Shown piece after piece: positions 11,872 through 23,285 of a stretch of 64,000 nt of DNA. The position numbers and the translations under genes are program-made. Every line of letters starts with the position of its first letter. Position 1 is the stretch's first letter. Below the pieces are notes generated by a model that had not been told where the DNA came from, did not search any database, and worked only from the letters and a program-made list of their open reading frames with translations. This DNA comes from Pardosa pseudoannulata (taxonomy: Eukaryota > Arthropoda > Arachnida > Araneae > Lycosidae), in NCBI GenBank assembly GCA_032207245.1, contig CM063506.1:20428175-20492174 (forward strand). Reading direction: 5' to 3'.

Positions 11872-12165
11872 AGTGTTGATATTTTAAATTTTATAGGCAC
11901 CTTGGTTCTTTTCAAGTATTCTCCTAAAAAAGTATGAACGATGGCCGAATGGTTAGGGTGCTGGCTTTCGGAACCGGAGTTAGTGGGTTCGAATACCACT
12001 ATTGCATGGATGTTCGTAGCCGTTCGGAATCGGCTTTAAGCAGTAGGTCCCGGTCTCATTAGCCCTCGTGTTGCAAAATGTAGACCGTAGCACTCCAAAA
12101 CCAAACCAAACCTAAAAAAGTACTTACTTTTCTGTTAAGTCAGTGCAAGGGTAAACTACCAAAAA
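11872..12165 (+). mobile_element. piggyBac-derived fragment interrupted by a SINE
   Basis: The sequence on the two sides of the SINE at 11936-12110 matches the left interior of the piggyBac element at about 16052-16140. Shared blocks include GTTGATATT, CTTGGTT and, after the SINE, a TTACTTTTC run followed by TCAGTGCAAGG. No terminal TTAA/CCC end was found for this copy, so it is a fragment. Confidence 0.55.
11936..12110 (+). repeat. tRNA-derived SINE (copy 2)
   Basis: Full-length plus-strand copy: AACGATGGCCGAATGG head, B-box-like GGTTCGAATACC, GTTCGTAGCCGTTCGGAATC body, and a CCAAACC tail. The target duplication is CCTAAAAAAGTA at 11923-11934 and 12111-12122, exact over 12 bp. It is inserted in a piggyBac-like fragment. 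Confidence 0.93.
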
Positions 12166-12330
12166 CATTTTCTTTCTTTTTTTTTATGTTCATAAAGAAA
12201 ATTAAAATGTTAATTTTTATGAAACTGGGTTATATTTTATTTTTGAAATTCTTTAAATAATATATATTACACTAGGGCCAATGATGACTGGTCGCTTGCT
12301 ATTTTGGACGTTTTGTTGAATATCTAGAAA

Positions 12331-12430
12331 AAATACGAGGAATTATCCGGAAATCTTAGGCACGTAAAGAGCATGGTCATAAATATGAGGAATTATCCCG
12401 AAATCTTAGACACGTAAAGAGCATGGTCAT
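12331..12430 (+). repeat. Two tandem 50-bp units next to a Tc1/mariner element
   Basis: Units 12331-12380 and 12381-12430 differ at only a few positions; both end in CGTAAAGAGCATGGTCAT. The second unit ends just before the TA target of the following transposon. Confidence 0.9.
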
Positions 12431-12824
12431 ATACCGGGTGGTTATAATTAAACTTCCCTTATAAACGGTATCCTACAACGCAAACGGGTTGAAAGGAATA
12501 CAACGAAATTTTGTAAATGGGTTATACATGAAATACGGTCACGAAATTTCGCAAAAAAAAAATTTTCGTCCAAAATGTCCACCAGAGGGGATATTTTCGG
12601 GAGAAACATGAAATTTAACACAATAAAAGACCAAAAGGAATATAGAAACAATATTAACAAGAATTACAAGTTATAAAATCTCAAGCCGGGTAAAGCTGTC
12701 AGTTGTAGGAGAAAAAATGTTGGGATTTGCATGCTTGGAAAGAAGAGGAAGCTTTATGCAAAGGATATTAGGGTATAAAACGATTGCAGACGTTGTAATG
12801 TTTATGTCAATGCTTCCGGCTGTA

Positions 12825-13690
12825 CTAATGACAGTCTCTTTAGTTGAACGTGCGTTATTGGTGAAACTGTTTTATGAAAACAATGGGGATGCGTCTTCTG
12901 CAGTTCGTGAATTTCGTCGGAGAAAGACCTACGGCATGTCTATTTAAGGTATCCGGGCCATAATTAAGAGATTTGAAGAGACAGGGAAATTAGGAGTTCA
13001 ACCTGGAAGAGGCCGTAAGCGTGTCATCCCGGTACTTGTTGATGCTGTCAAGACAGCTGTTGACGCCCACAGACATCAGAGTTTGGGAGCAGTAGCGTGC
13101 GTTCAGTTTCTCGACAGATAGGCTATTCTTACAGCACTGTCTGAAAAGTACTCAGAAACATAATGCACTATTTCTCATACAAGATCCGCCATACTCAGGT
13201 GATGCTTGATAGGAACAAGCCACAACGTCTCTTCGCAGTCAGTTTTCTCAACAGAATGACTGTTGATCTTTCATGGCCTTGGAATATTCTGTGGAGCGAC
13301 GAGGCTCATTTCTACTTCAATGGGACAGTCAACACACAGAATTCCCGCATTTGGACTAAGGCAAATCGGCGGATCCATACTGAAATTCCCCATGTCTCCA
13401 AACGTCACTGTCTGGTGTGGATTCAAGGCGACATTGAACGTAGGCCTGTCACTTGTTCTATTACGGCCGTCGATACCATGACATGCTGCAGACATTTGTT
13501 GTGCCGCAACTACCGCAAGGGCGGATCCTTACATCAACCATTTTCATGAAGGATGGTGCGCCCCCAGATATCCATGGGTCCGTGAAGGCGCTCGCTATTG
13601 TTCCAACACTTCACATAGGAACGTGTCATTAGTTGCTCCTTTCCTAATCCATGGCTACTACGTTTCCCGGATCTAACTCCGTGCAAATTC
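12825..13690 (+). pseudogene. Tc1/mariner-type transposase with N-terminal helix-turn-helix, broken
   Basis: The N-terminal part reads VERALLVKLFYENNGDASSA then a basic REFRRRK stretch, a helix-turn-helix common in arthropod transposases. It continues with IIKRFEETGKL and GRGRKR. After stops and a frame change the catalytic part reads ILWSDEAHFYFNGTVNTQN (first Asp), then ENPR-like, VTVWCGF in a shifted frame, and later DGAPPDI (second Asp region; the family has QDGAPPH). A weak DLTPC block ends it at about 13690. At least four breaks exclude activity. The start is approximate, because several ATGs lie between 12717 and 12830. Confidence 0.8.
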
Positions 13691-13699
13691 TAGTTATGG

Positions 13700-14330
13700 G
13701 GCTGTAATGAAGATTTTTCAATATGTCCCTTCATTACATATTTCCCTCGTGTGTTGTATTATTGAACCTACATTTTGCATCCTTTTTTTCGCATATTGCC
13801 CCTTGCAAATGCAGCTCTAGCTGTTTTCTCACGATAGCAGCCTATCTCTTCAAACAGAGCCGCCCTCTATCTGGGATTAAATTTCGGACCAAGCTTCCAA
13901 TTCTGGCCACCTGCATTCGCAGACCTTAAACCTTTCGGTCATAATTTATGTCCATCGGCTCATGTTCTGACAGCTGGCGTAGCAATAAAGTTTCAATTTT
14001 TGCTGACAGCCGCTCTTTTTGAAAAGTGCCGCCTTGGGGTGTGTTGCCGAATTTCTCTCCGTCTCGCCCTTGGCGAATTTTCACCGCATTGGATGCGCCT
14101 CCATACGATTGGCGTTTTCGTTCTCCGCGCTCCTTGTCTCGGGTTATCATTGGTCAGAGCGAGGGAGCCCTACGTCTCCTTGAGAGCGCGGGGTTTCCTT
14201 GGCGTCTGGCAACCCCTTGCTGTCTAATTTTTGGGCGCTTCCGGCGTAAGCGCAGCCTAAAGTTTTTCACAATTTTTAGAGACAGAGAAGAAAATTTTTA
14301 AGAACTTTGCAGACTCGTTTTTCTTGGGAC
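13700..14330. other. GC-rich segment inside the Tc1/mariner element, origin unclear
   Basis: The stretch, most strongly 13990-14240, is clearly richer in GC and CpG than the rest of the window. It is open for long runs in several frames, including 74 basic residues on the minus strand at 14150-13926, but shows no transposase motif. Three ATTGG motifs (reverse CCAAT boxes) are present. It may be a nested element or captured DNA. I cannot name a source. Confidence 0.4.
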
Positions 14331-14731
14331 AAATTTTCAGCTGGAATTTTCGCCTCGATACTGCGATGTTCCTGGAGTTATCTTTATTCAATGAACGCCA
14401 TTCTATCAGCAAAATAATCTCCGTTAACCACAATAGGTTTCTTTCTTACCTATATTTAATGTGGTTTGATGACAAGGTGATCAGAAACTAGTTGACAAAC
14501 GTTAACAATGTTTCAGTATTCCGTTTTGTAGTTTATTATGTTAAATTTCATGTTTCTCTCGAAAAAGCACCCTCTTGTGCGCATTTTGGAACTAAAAATT
14601 TTCCCCCCTGAAATTCCGTGAGCTCATCTCATGTATAGTCCATATACCAAATTTCTTTGCATTCTGTTCACCCGTTTGCGTTGGTTGTAGGATGCCATTT
14701 ATAAGGGAAATTTAATTATAACCACCCGGTA

Positions 14732-15084
14732 TTTCCGCGAATATATTTTTCCGAAACCACATAGAATACCGTGTAATATTCGTTTTGGGAATTCATAATC
14801 TTTGTTTGAAACGGCATGATTCCTATGAAGGTGCAATGATGATGTGAAGATTTTTATTAACTAATTAGTACTCTCTTATCAAAAACATAACTTTGCTGAG
14901 ACACACTCATATAACGGCAAAAAAAGAATTTTAAAACTGAAAACAAATCAGACTAAACAGCGCCAGCTATCTTAGATAATTGTAACAGACCTTTAATAAA
15001 TTGAAGGAAAAACAAATGGGTTTGGGATAATTCTGTAAAAACGAATGTCTGAATGTATTAAAAATGTAGCACGATTAAGAGGTT
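14732..15084. other. Intergenic, nothing recognised
   Basis: AT-rich sequence between the Tc1/mariner element and the next SINE. No gene or repeat supported. Confidence 0.5.
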
Positions 15085-15097
15085 TCTTATAATAATC

Positions 15098-15275
15098 GCC
15101 GAACGATGGCCGATTGGTAAGGTTGCTGGCCTTCGGTACCGGAGTTCGTGGGTTCGAATCTCACTGTGGCATGGATGTTCGTAGCCGTTCGGAATCGGCT
15201 TTAAGCTGTAGGTCCCGGTCTCATTAGCCCTCGAGTTGCGAAAAGTAGACCGTAGCACTCCAAACCAAACCAAAA
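15098..15275 (+). repeat. tRNA-derived SINE (copy 3)
   Basis: Full-length plus-strand copy with a GCCGAACGATGGCCGATTGG head and a B box GGTTCGAATCT. It is bounded by an exact 13-bp duplication TCTTATAATAATC at 15085-15097 and 15276-15288. Overall it is the best-preserved of the SINE copies. Confidence 0.95.
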
Positions 15276-15288
15276 TCTTATAATAATC

Positions 15289-15925
15289 TATGATAATTTT
15301 TATGAGGATAGTTCTTATACTCGTGGAAAAGTTAAGACTTTTATAAAAACAATCCAAAATTTCTCTAAATGTTTTGCTTATAATTTGCAGAATATTGAAC
15401 GTAAAATAATTCTATTTTCAGGACGGATGGCAAACGACATCGTACACAATACCCTGCAATCCTAATTAAAAAATATTATTGGAGAAAATATCAGTAAATT
15501 TACTGAAATAATGTTTATTTGCATGCGGCGATGCAATGAAAATAAAAGTTCATAATTTTTTAGCTAAATGTCTGCATTGATTTTAGTGAAAGTCCCCAAA
15601 GCATAGTTTAAAATTTCTGAAAGAAATCTTCGACTAAATAAGGTCGAAATTCGTTGTTCCTAAAAGAAAGCAAAAAGATGAGCAGCTGTATCAAAAAGTA
15701 GTGTTTTGTATAAATACACAATATATCTACCTATATAGCAAGCACCAATATCAATGTTTTTTTTCTGACTACAGGAAAAAAACATCAAGTTATTGGAAAC
15801 GAGTTTTTCGGATATTACAGCATTTCTAAAGACTAAGATCCAATAAAATATTCATTCTCAAAAACTGAAAATGATGATTAAAAATTAAAATTCATTTTGC
15901 ATTGTAATATTGCCATGGAATGTTC
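15289..15925. other. Intergenic, nothing recognised
   Basis: AT-rich sequence with no supported gene. A short exon-like stretch after TTTTCAG near 15420 is too small to call. Confidence 0.45.
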
Positions 15926-15929
15926 TTAA

Positions 15930-17742
15930 CCCATTAATACCTTAGCCATTTCTGCTCAACATATATTGATGAATATCTTAAATCTAAGTTATTATTGACT
16001 GTACAGAGTAAATCAAATATGAAAATTAAACAACTTTGTAGGATGTTGATATTATTTTATACTTATCTTGGTTATTTTTAACAAATCTCGTAAAAAAGGT
16101 ATTACTTTTCCTTTAGATCAGTGCAAGGATAAATTGTATTTTGACTATTACAGCCTGTCCTCCTCAACGATCAGTTGTTGTTTTTAACATCATAGAAAGC
16201 CATTTATAAAAATAGAAATATTCACAAGAGATTTATTTGGTACACATGCTATAAAGTGGAGCTTTAGACCAGATGCAGTTTTATCACAATTTCATTCGAT
16301 GGTCTGCCGAAAAAGTAAATTTATGTCAAGGTTGAAGAAATTATAAAATGTCGATTTAGTTATAACATTATTCAAGTATATTAGCAGCTACTTGAAAATT
16401 TGATAGATTGTTTACAGCAGTGGCGTGCGGTATGTTTTCATGCAGGGTGTGTAGAGAACATAGATTTTCCTATAAATCTTTAATTATTGAGACATCCGAG
16501 TTCTCCATTCTGAAACGGATTATTTATTATGAATATAAATTTAGAGATTACAACAAATAAAATATTTACCTACGAGTAGTCGAGTTATAACTATAAAAAC
16601 AGCTAAACTTATGAGAATTCTACTAGCACTGAAGCAAAAATCATGTCTTTTGTTGTATGGTATCATTTCGACGTCGAAAAAGCAACGCTTCGGACTTCCA
16701 CGAAAAAATACGTTCAGCAAACGTAGCACCACACGGCGCCCGCCGTTACAATGCTTCATCCGGATGCTCATTGGTGCCGACAAACCGAACGCCTATTCCA
16801 CGTGCAGAGGATTTCACTGCACGCTGGCACAATAGAGCGAACTGTTTCTTGTTCGGTCAGTGGATTAAATTATATTTATTAATTGTTTTTGACATTTGGA
16901 AATCATATAGTCTGCGTAAAATGTCTTGACAATTTTTAAAAACAAAACCAGGGATATGGTGTTACAGATATATACTGTCTGTAAGAATGAATGAATTGTA
17001 AAATTTGGACTGTTCTGTTAAAATTCTTTTTTTTTATCTAACAAAACAACATTGTTTTTCAGCGAATTATTTCAATAAATAATACATCACCGCAATTACT
17101 TTACCACACTAAAGCATTTCCCTTTATATTGATGGAATACTTCTTTTATATTTTCCTGAAAACAAAATCTTACAATATATAAATTAAAACATTAACCGTC
17201 TGCAAAGTCGTATGGCCAGTTAATCAGTTAAAAAACCAAAAGCGCTTCAGCACTAATACAACGCTTAATAAACCGTACCTTCGGATTATTCTGAATGCCA
17301 AGTGCAAGAAAAATAGTTGCACTTGCCTCAATGCCATAGTATGTTATTCTTCTCCAGTAGCCCATACATATAAAGTGTGATTTTTAATTTAGTGCGCAGT
17401 GTGTAACATCAGAACTTCCTATGTTCGTTTGCTTTTGAACGCGCTACATGGTGCAGCACCTAGTACCGTACGCACTGCGGGAATACAAGCTAGAAAATCA
17501 ACATATTTGAATATATTATAAATAATATTTATTATATACCATATACAGATAGGTAGACATAGGTGCAGAAAATTATTGTCCCTCATAATTTTGCCAGGGT
17601 GTGCAGTGCACATGTGGACCGCACGCCACTGGTTTACAGGATTGCTATCTTCCTTTGGGTAAGGAAAACGTGTTCCGAGAACCAAAAATTCTTCCAATTA
17701 TATTTTAACTTTCCCTAAGAAGGGACGGTAGGCATTAATGGG
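15930..17742 (+). mobile_element. Non-autonomous piggyBac element with a nested hAT
   Basis: TTAA at 15926-15929 and 17743-17746 flank inverted tips CCCATTAATACCTTAGCC and GGTAGGCATTAATGGG. TTAA duplication with C-rich tips is diagnostic of piggyBac. Without the hAT at 16418-17631 and its 8-bp duplication, the element is about 590 bp, so it never encoded a transposase. A related fragment occurs at 11872-12165. Confidence 0.88.
16418..17631 (+). mobile_element. Non-autonomous hAT-like element, 1214 bp
   Basis: Inverted ends start CAGTGGCGTGCGGT and close ACCGCACGCCACTG, flanked by an exact 8-bp duplication GTTTACAG at 16410-16417 and 17632-17639. CAGTGG tips and 8-bp duplication fit hAT. No transposase frame is preserved inside; open stretches at 16541-16929 have no motif. 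It is nested in the piggyBac element and therefore younger. Confidence 0.92.
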
Positions 17743-17889
17743 TTAAAAGTTAATAAGTAGAAAAACTAAATATGACTTTAAAAATATATTTTTTACGAAA
17801 TGACCACTGGACATTCATTTTTGGGGAAAAACATAAGTATCTACTTATTAATACTATTCCTATTTTCGGCGGCGGTATAGCAAAATGTT

Positions 17890-18015
17890 GACCACGGGCC
17901 ATCGTTTTGCCATATGGTGATTCATTGGATCGACATCGATTCCAAATGAGTACAAACATCTACGCCCCTTAGTAGAGTTCGAACCGTTCAGTTGAAAGAA
18001 CGCATTCTACCTATT
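17890..18015 (-). repeat. Degenerate SINE fragment (possible)
   Basis: On the minus strand the stretch resembles the SINE head and body: a GTTCGAAC-like B box near 17978, then AGATGTTTGTAC and GGAATCGATGT-like blocks where intact copies have GATGTTCGTAG and GGAATCGG. Too decayed for boundaries. Confidence 0.35.
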
Positions 18016-18514
18016 CGAACATTTTCCAACAATATAAAAATGAATTATCCACTTTTACGAAGCAGTGATAAGTCTTAAAATTCATTGATTAGTTCTCAAT
18101 GAAAGGTATCATTAATCATAAAGGACAAATATCCTTTGACTTTACGCATGTCTATATCATTCAATGAATGTCAATATTTCTTTTGCAATTAATCACTCTT
18201 CCTTTGAAAATTGATTTTACCGGCTATAAGAAGTATATTGCTTTTCACTTGCTCGAAAATGGGATTTCATTTTCTGTTTACAAGTAAAGCATTGTCCCCA
18301 TAAAGTAAAGAAAAATGTCTGTTTGGTATAGAAACTGGGTTGTAATCTTCGCTATTCGATTCTGTCCCCTCAACCCATCAAAGATGTATTATCACACATT
18401 GCGAACGGATTAAGAGTTCGCAAGATTTCGTGAAAAAAAAATAATGCGGTCTTTAAACATGTTAATATCGATAGTGTTGATTTTTTTTGTGTAAAGTAAA
18501 AAAAGAAAAAGGCA
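18016..18514. other. Intergenic, nothing recognised
   Basis: AT-rich sequence without supported gene or repeat. Confidence 0.45.
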
Positions 18515-18612
18515 GCAGAACGATGGGCGAAGGGGTTGGGTGTTTCTCTTTGGTTCTTGGGTTCGTAATTTCGGATTTCACTGTGAAACACGCTAGTTTG
18601 AACGTGCATCAA
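18515..18612 (+). repeat. Degenerate SINE fragment
   Basis: The sequence AACGATGGGCGAAGGGGTTG resembles the SINE head. It is followed by a GGTTCGTAATTTCGGATTTCAC stretch in place of the B box region. The body and tail are missing. Confidence 0.45.
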
Positions 18613-18824
18613 ATTCTGATATACATATTAAAATAAATTCCAGTAGTAAAACAAACATAAGAATTCAATAAGAAGAATAATTACAGGTTACTACACACAT
18701 TGTAATATATGAAAGAGGAATGCGGATTACGAGTGCAGAGAAAACCACAGAACAGTTGTACACGATAGTTCAAAATAGTAAACAAAACAGTACAGAAAAG
18801 TCTTTAGTGTTAATTATTTGGAGC

Positions 18825-20110
18825 TGTGATGCCACTGCACACTCCCATTGTCAACGAAGGTGACATATCTCCGAGGAGTACGAACAGTTCATCCGGAGCG
18901 AGTTGTCTGCGTGGCCGGTAATGTACTGGCATTCTGAGGAAAAGTTGGAATTTTCTGAAGTGACGAATGTCGGTTTTAGTCTATCAAGACAGTCTTTTCT
19001 GTTCCCATTATGCCAATGTCGAAAATCTTCTCTCGCCGTAGTAGAACTTTGTAAGGCCCATCACAAGGCGCTTGGAATGGTTTTCGAGTTCCATCATGCC
19101 GGACAAACACATCGGTGCTCATATTCAGGTAGGGATGGACAAAAACCGCTTTCTGTCCATGGCAGGATGTTAGCATGGGCCGCACAGTTGCCAAATCGGA
19201 TTTTAAATCCTCGATTAGTTGCTGGGGAGATGCGTCTGCAGGCGTTGGAACGACGAACTCTCCCGGAAGTTGAAGTCTCCGTTCATACACTAAGTCAGCT
19301 GTTGTTGCTTCTAGGTCATTTCTGAAGACAGCACGGAAGTCCAAAAGCAAAGTCAGTAGTGCTGCTCTGTGTCATAAGCTTTTAGCGCTGCTTTTAATGG
19401 CCGGTGGAAACCCTTGATTCGTCCATTTGATTGTGGGTGGTAAGGTGAAGTTCTAACGTGCTGGATTCCAAATAGCTGAGATAGGGCAAGTAAAAATGCA
19501 CTCGCGAACTGGCGGCCTTGATCTGTGGTAATGAGAGATGGCCATCCAAATCTGGCAATCCAGTGGTTATAAAAGTTTAATGCAACTGTGTGTGCAGATA
19601 TGTCTGATATTGGGGCGGCTTCTGGTCATCGTGTGTATCTCTCTATCATTGTAAAACACTAATAATTTCCCTGAGAAGGAGGAAGAGGATTTACCAAATC
19701 GATGTGGACATGATCAAATCTTTGTGATTGGCCAGAAAAATTTCCTAAAGGTGTTCTAGAGTGCCAGGTTATTTTATATTTCTGACATGAAATGCAGTGC
19801 CTAGCCCAGGTGGCACAATCTTTTCGAAAGGATGGCCAAAAAAACCTAGATCATATTAGTTTTGAAGTGCTACGAATGCCCGGATGGGATAAGTTGTGTA
19901 GCGATTTGAAAATGTTCTCCCGAAATGGCTTAGGAATAAATGGTCTAGCCGTACCTGTTGATAAATCGCAACAGATAGGCGTTTTACAGTCTGGTAAGGT
20001 ATTTTTTTTTAAATTGAAGATCTTCGGCATTTTGGATTAAATTTTTTAGCTCTGGGTCACTTTGCTGTGTAAAGCGATTTCGCTGTAATCTATAGGGTTT
20101 GGCGTAGTTA
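18825..20110 (-). pseudogene. Ty3/Gypsy retrotransposon integrase (3' part of pol), broken
   Basis: Minus-strand remnant covering most of a Gypsy integrase, in order. First comes a CDLSTGTARPF start with PKPFR, then the zinc-binding part (LSHPGIRS…WARHCISCQK). The DDE core has FDHVHIDLV (first Asp) and LITTDQGRQFAS (second Asp), and finally YHPQSNGRIKGFHR. In that last motif the position of the catalytic Glu (family NGxxExFHR) reads Lys. After a frame change at about 19350 the C-terminal part follows: NDLEATTADLVY, LPGEF and GPYKVL, ending in TTRSG…R. Stops and frameshifts plus the Glu loss make it dead. No gag, RT or LTR of this element was recognised nearby, so it is 5'-truncated. It is unrelated to the BEL integrase at 24 kb. 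Confidence 0.9.
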
Positions 20111-20203
20111 TAGCCTTTATCCCCTATAAAATATTTCCCGATTCCTTTATATGATTAATATCCGTGGTGAACTGTGAGATAAAATCCAATTGCCGGGACT
20201 GTC

Positions 20204-20864
20204 TGAGTTTTTGCTTGTTTTAATTATCTATATCATAGTTTAAATAAAGGATGCTTCATGAGACATCCTTTATATCCTTCTTATTTATACATTTTACTCC
20301 TTCAACCATAGAATTATTAGAAAGATGAGGGTAGACTAAGGGCTAAATAATCACAATAATTTTTATCTTTTATGAAAATTCGAGATAAATTCCAGAACTT
20401 TTCCCAGGTTCATAAAAATAAATAAATAAATAAAAGCAGGGGGATAATACTTATTACATTTTTGCTTGCATTTGTTTTTATCTTTTAGAGGCACTTAATA
20501 TTTAAAAAGTCAGGGCATTCTTTTCAAGGTATAATAATGAAATTTTTACTGTGCCAGTAATTTTTTAATACAAAAGACGAAAACAACATTTGATTGAGAG
20601 ATAGGGGAGAAGAAATGAATAGCAGGTAGGGTGCTATTTTAATAATACAAGGACAGGCAGGGTGCAGCAGCCTCCTGAAATCATCTGGGAGCAACTCTGT
20701 GTTATCAATATTTTCTTATTGTCCTTATTACTAACAGCTTTCTTTTAAAAATTCAATCTTAAAAAAATTGATTTAAATCAATGATTTTTTTTAAAAAATC
20801 AACTGATTTAAATCGTAATTTAGATCACGATTTAAATCGAGTTGATTTAAATCGCTCAACCCTG
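20204..20864 (+). mobile_element. Right half of a split hAT element
   Basis: The right terminus reads TTTAAATCGCTCAACCCTG (inverted CAGGGTTGAGCGATTTAAA), with GATTTAAATC repeated several times just inside, a known hAT end style. The 8 bases after it (20865-20872) are CATAGAAT. The left part, 20204 to about 20480, is nearly identical to 26838-27092. The left terminus is missing here and occurs instead at 26562, preceded by the same CATAGAAT. So the two pieces are halves of the same insertion event, overlapping by about 260 bp. Confidence 0.85.
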
Positions 20865-20872
20865 CATAGAAT

Positions 20873-23285
20873 CACTTTTACAATTCCAGTAGAACCTAAA
20901 AATGTACTCTAACTTACGTAGGATATTATAATAATTATTAAAATTTTTTTTAAAAAAGGTCAACTTCTTCAGAATTCCTGTAAAGAGAAACAGAAATGTT
21001 AGTGTTATCATTGAAGTTAGTTTTGTCTTTGAAAAATAGTCTGTTTCTAGAACATCAACAATTTCATTGGGGATCAACAAGTTATCGACTACCAGAAAGT
21101 TTGATCTCTTGAACCACAAAGGGTTCTTCAAAATTAAGTTGACACTAGCGCCTCGAGTCAAGAGATCAGCCGAATTGTCCTTACCGGAACAGTGATGCCG
21201 AGAAGTTGAATCAGTGAGTGCCTTAATATCAGCAACCTGGTTCTCAACAAATTGCTTCCATCGTTTTGTAGAACCTCGGATCCAATAAAGAGTTCTTTTA
21301 AATCAGTCCAATAATACACTGTTGATGTAAATTTCTGACCCAGGGCGCGTTTTATCATTTTCACCAATCTTGCACTTAGTAGTGCTCCGAGAAGTTCTAG
21401 TCTCGGTAGCGTTATCTCCTTGATCGGAGACTCTACTCTTTGAGATCACAAGATTGACTTCCACTCCCTTTTCTGTTCTTACTGTCAGATAAACAGTTGA
21501 GCCATTAGTTGACTTGCTTGCATCAGAGAAGGCATGCAATTCAATGACTCTTTCTAGATTGGGGCAACTTAAAAGTTTTCTAGGAATTTTCACTTCCGGT
21601 TAACTTGGAAGTTCCTCAATGTTTTTTAACGTTCAGTGGTAACCTTCCATCCCATGTTATTTTCTTCAACCAGAGTTCTTGAAACAGGTATTTGATGCGA
21701 ATAGTAAATGGAGCGAGCATTCCTAATGCATCGAATATTTTCCCCACTGATCGTACCACTTGACGTTTGAAGCCCTTGTGAGAAGAAAAAAGTCTTGACT
21801 TCTAAGGTAGAACAATCCTCTTCTGTTTTCCAGGCCTTCCATCAAGTTGCTTTTTAAGCTAATGGTAGCATATTCTCTTTGAGCATTGAGGCCCTCGCTT
21901 TGTCAGCATTTCATCAGAACCTCGTTATCCATTTTCTCAGGTTCATTCCTGCCTTAGACATTATTCTTTGCAGTTAGAGCGATATCGAGAGCCTCTTGTA
22001 AGGTATCTTCGCCAGAGATGAAATCATCTACATAAATGTATTGATCGAGAAGGTGTTCTAGGATATCCGTCTCTAAACTGCTCAATGTGTCGCTTGATAT
22101 GGTGGCTGATAAGACGCATGGAGAATAATTTACCCCCAAAAAGGACATGTTTGAATTTGAATATTTTAAAGTTATTAAGAGATCGAAAGTCCTCGTCGAA
22201 TCACAGAAACCGTACTGCATCGCGGTTCCTTTCAGCAAGCGAGATTTGTTATAAGGCTCGTTCGATATCCGAAGTAAAAGCGATTTCGTTTAGTCTAAAC
22301 TGTACAAGTCTCAAACAGAAGCGGATTCAAATTTGGATCCGACCATAAACAGCCATTGAGTGAAAGTTCATTACTATCATGGAAATTTGCGTCAGATTCT
22401 ATATGAACCTCTGTTGTGAGCTTATCCTCTTTACAAACTGCATGGCGAGGCAGATTAAAAAAAATGGGTTTATATAAAATGGACTCATTTCTTTCCACCT
22501 GCTCTATAATATACCTTCATTTAAATAATCCTTAATTATTTCAGAATACTGGTCATACAATTTAAGATTTCGATAAAATTTACTTCGTAAGCCTTTCATA
22601 TACTGTCTTGCAATGTTAGAGTTATCCTGTAATTCCCTCCAGTTACTTTTCCAAGGTAACTGGACCGGTTATAAAGAAATCTGGTAGTTTTGTCGAAAAC
22701 AGCTTGAGCTTCATCTTTGTCCGATGATACCTTAAGATCTGGGTATTGATACCAATAATTGCCTCAAATTATCGCTCATTTCTTCAAACTCTCATATCAA
22801 ATGACCCTGCCCATAATTATTTTAAAGTGTTACTTCGTTTAACACCCAAATGGAATCCATCCCAAAACTTGCAAAATTAGATTCTCAATGATCTTATACA
22901 GATTTTACCTTAAAATTTTATAAAATAACTCAGCTCTAAACAAAGAAGGAATTTTTCCTACTTTGAAAAATGTGAGAGTTGAGTAATTCATAAATGGGGG
23001 CAGTTCAATGTTAAATATATCAATTAGGTCAGTTTCGTCATACATCTTCTCTCAAACGCCTTTAAACACTTCTTTATTAATCAAAATTGATTGAGACATT
23101 ATGAAGAACAAACTTTTCTCTTATTAGTGTTCAATTTTGTTCCACATTTTCATCTGTTTCGCTTGGTCGCTCTTAACGCAAGTTAGCTTTAAATCAATGC
23201 CATCCCACCTTGAAAAGTGGTGCGTTTTAAAACCCGTCGTCCGATTTAAAGCTTCCTCGCCAAAATCCATATAAAGCATTTTAAG
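20873..23285 (-). pseudogene. BEL/Pao pol: protease, reverse transcriptase, RNase H region (copy 1)
   Basis: Minus-strand pol of a BEL/Pao retrotransposon, decayed. From the LTR at 23286 downward there is an unassigned leader and a weak A17-protease-like end near 22.9 kb (VLGWIPFG). Reverse transcriptase spans about 22780-21950: LPRHAV, LNGCLW, FRLNEIAF, DEDFRS and LFGVNYSP, and an intact YVDD at about 22020-22045. The Pao peptidase/RNase H part lies at 21600-21300 (HAFSDASKS…VYL), followed by RGASVNL…LWFK near 21150. The last readable segment (…YIFRFYWNCKS) stops at the hAT end at 20872 and continues in frame at 26553. Gag is absent. Stops and frameshifts are frequent, so it is inactive. Confidence 0.9.

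Larger units (their letters stand above)
12434..14729 (+). mobile_element. Tc1/mariner-superfamily transposon with long inverted ends
   Basis: About 2.3 kb between TA dinucleotides at 12432-12433 and 14730-14731. The termini read CCGGGTGGTTATAATTAAA inward from both sides. Similarity between the ends goes on for roughly 200 bp, through a CGTTGTAGGAT-like block and a CATGAAATTTAACA block. A broken transposase lies inside on the plus strand. The part from about 13.7 to 14.35 kb does not read as transposase and is much more GC-rich. Confidence 0.9.

Noticed and set aside
15098..15170. Functional tRNA gene in the SINE heads
   Set aside because: A and B boxes are present, but the acceptor stem does not pair and the sequence runs into the SINE body; all copies share this.
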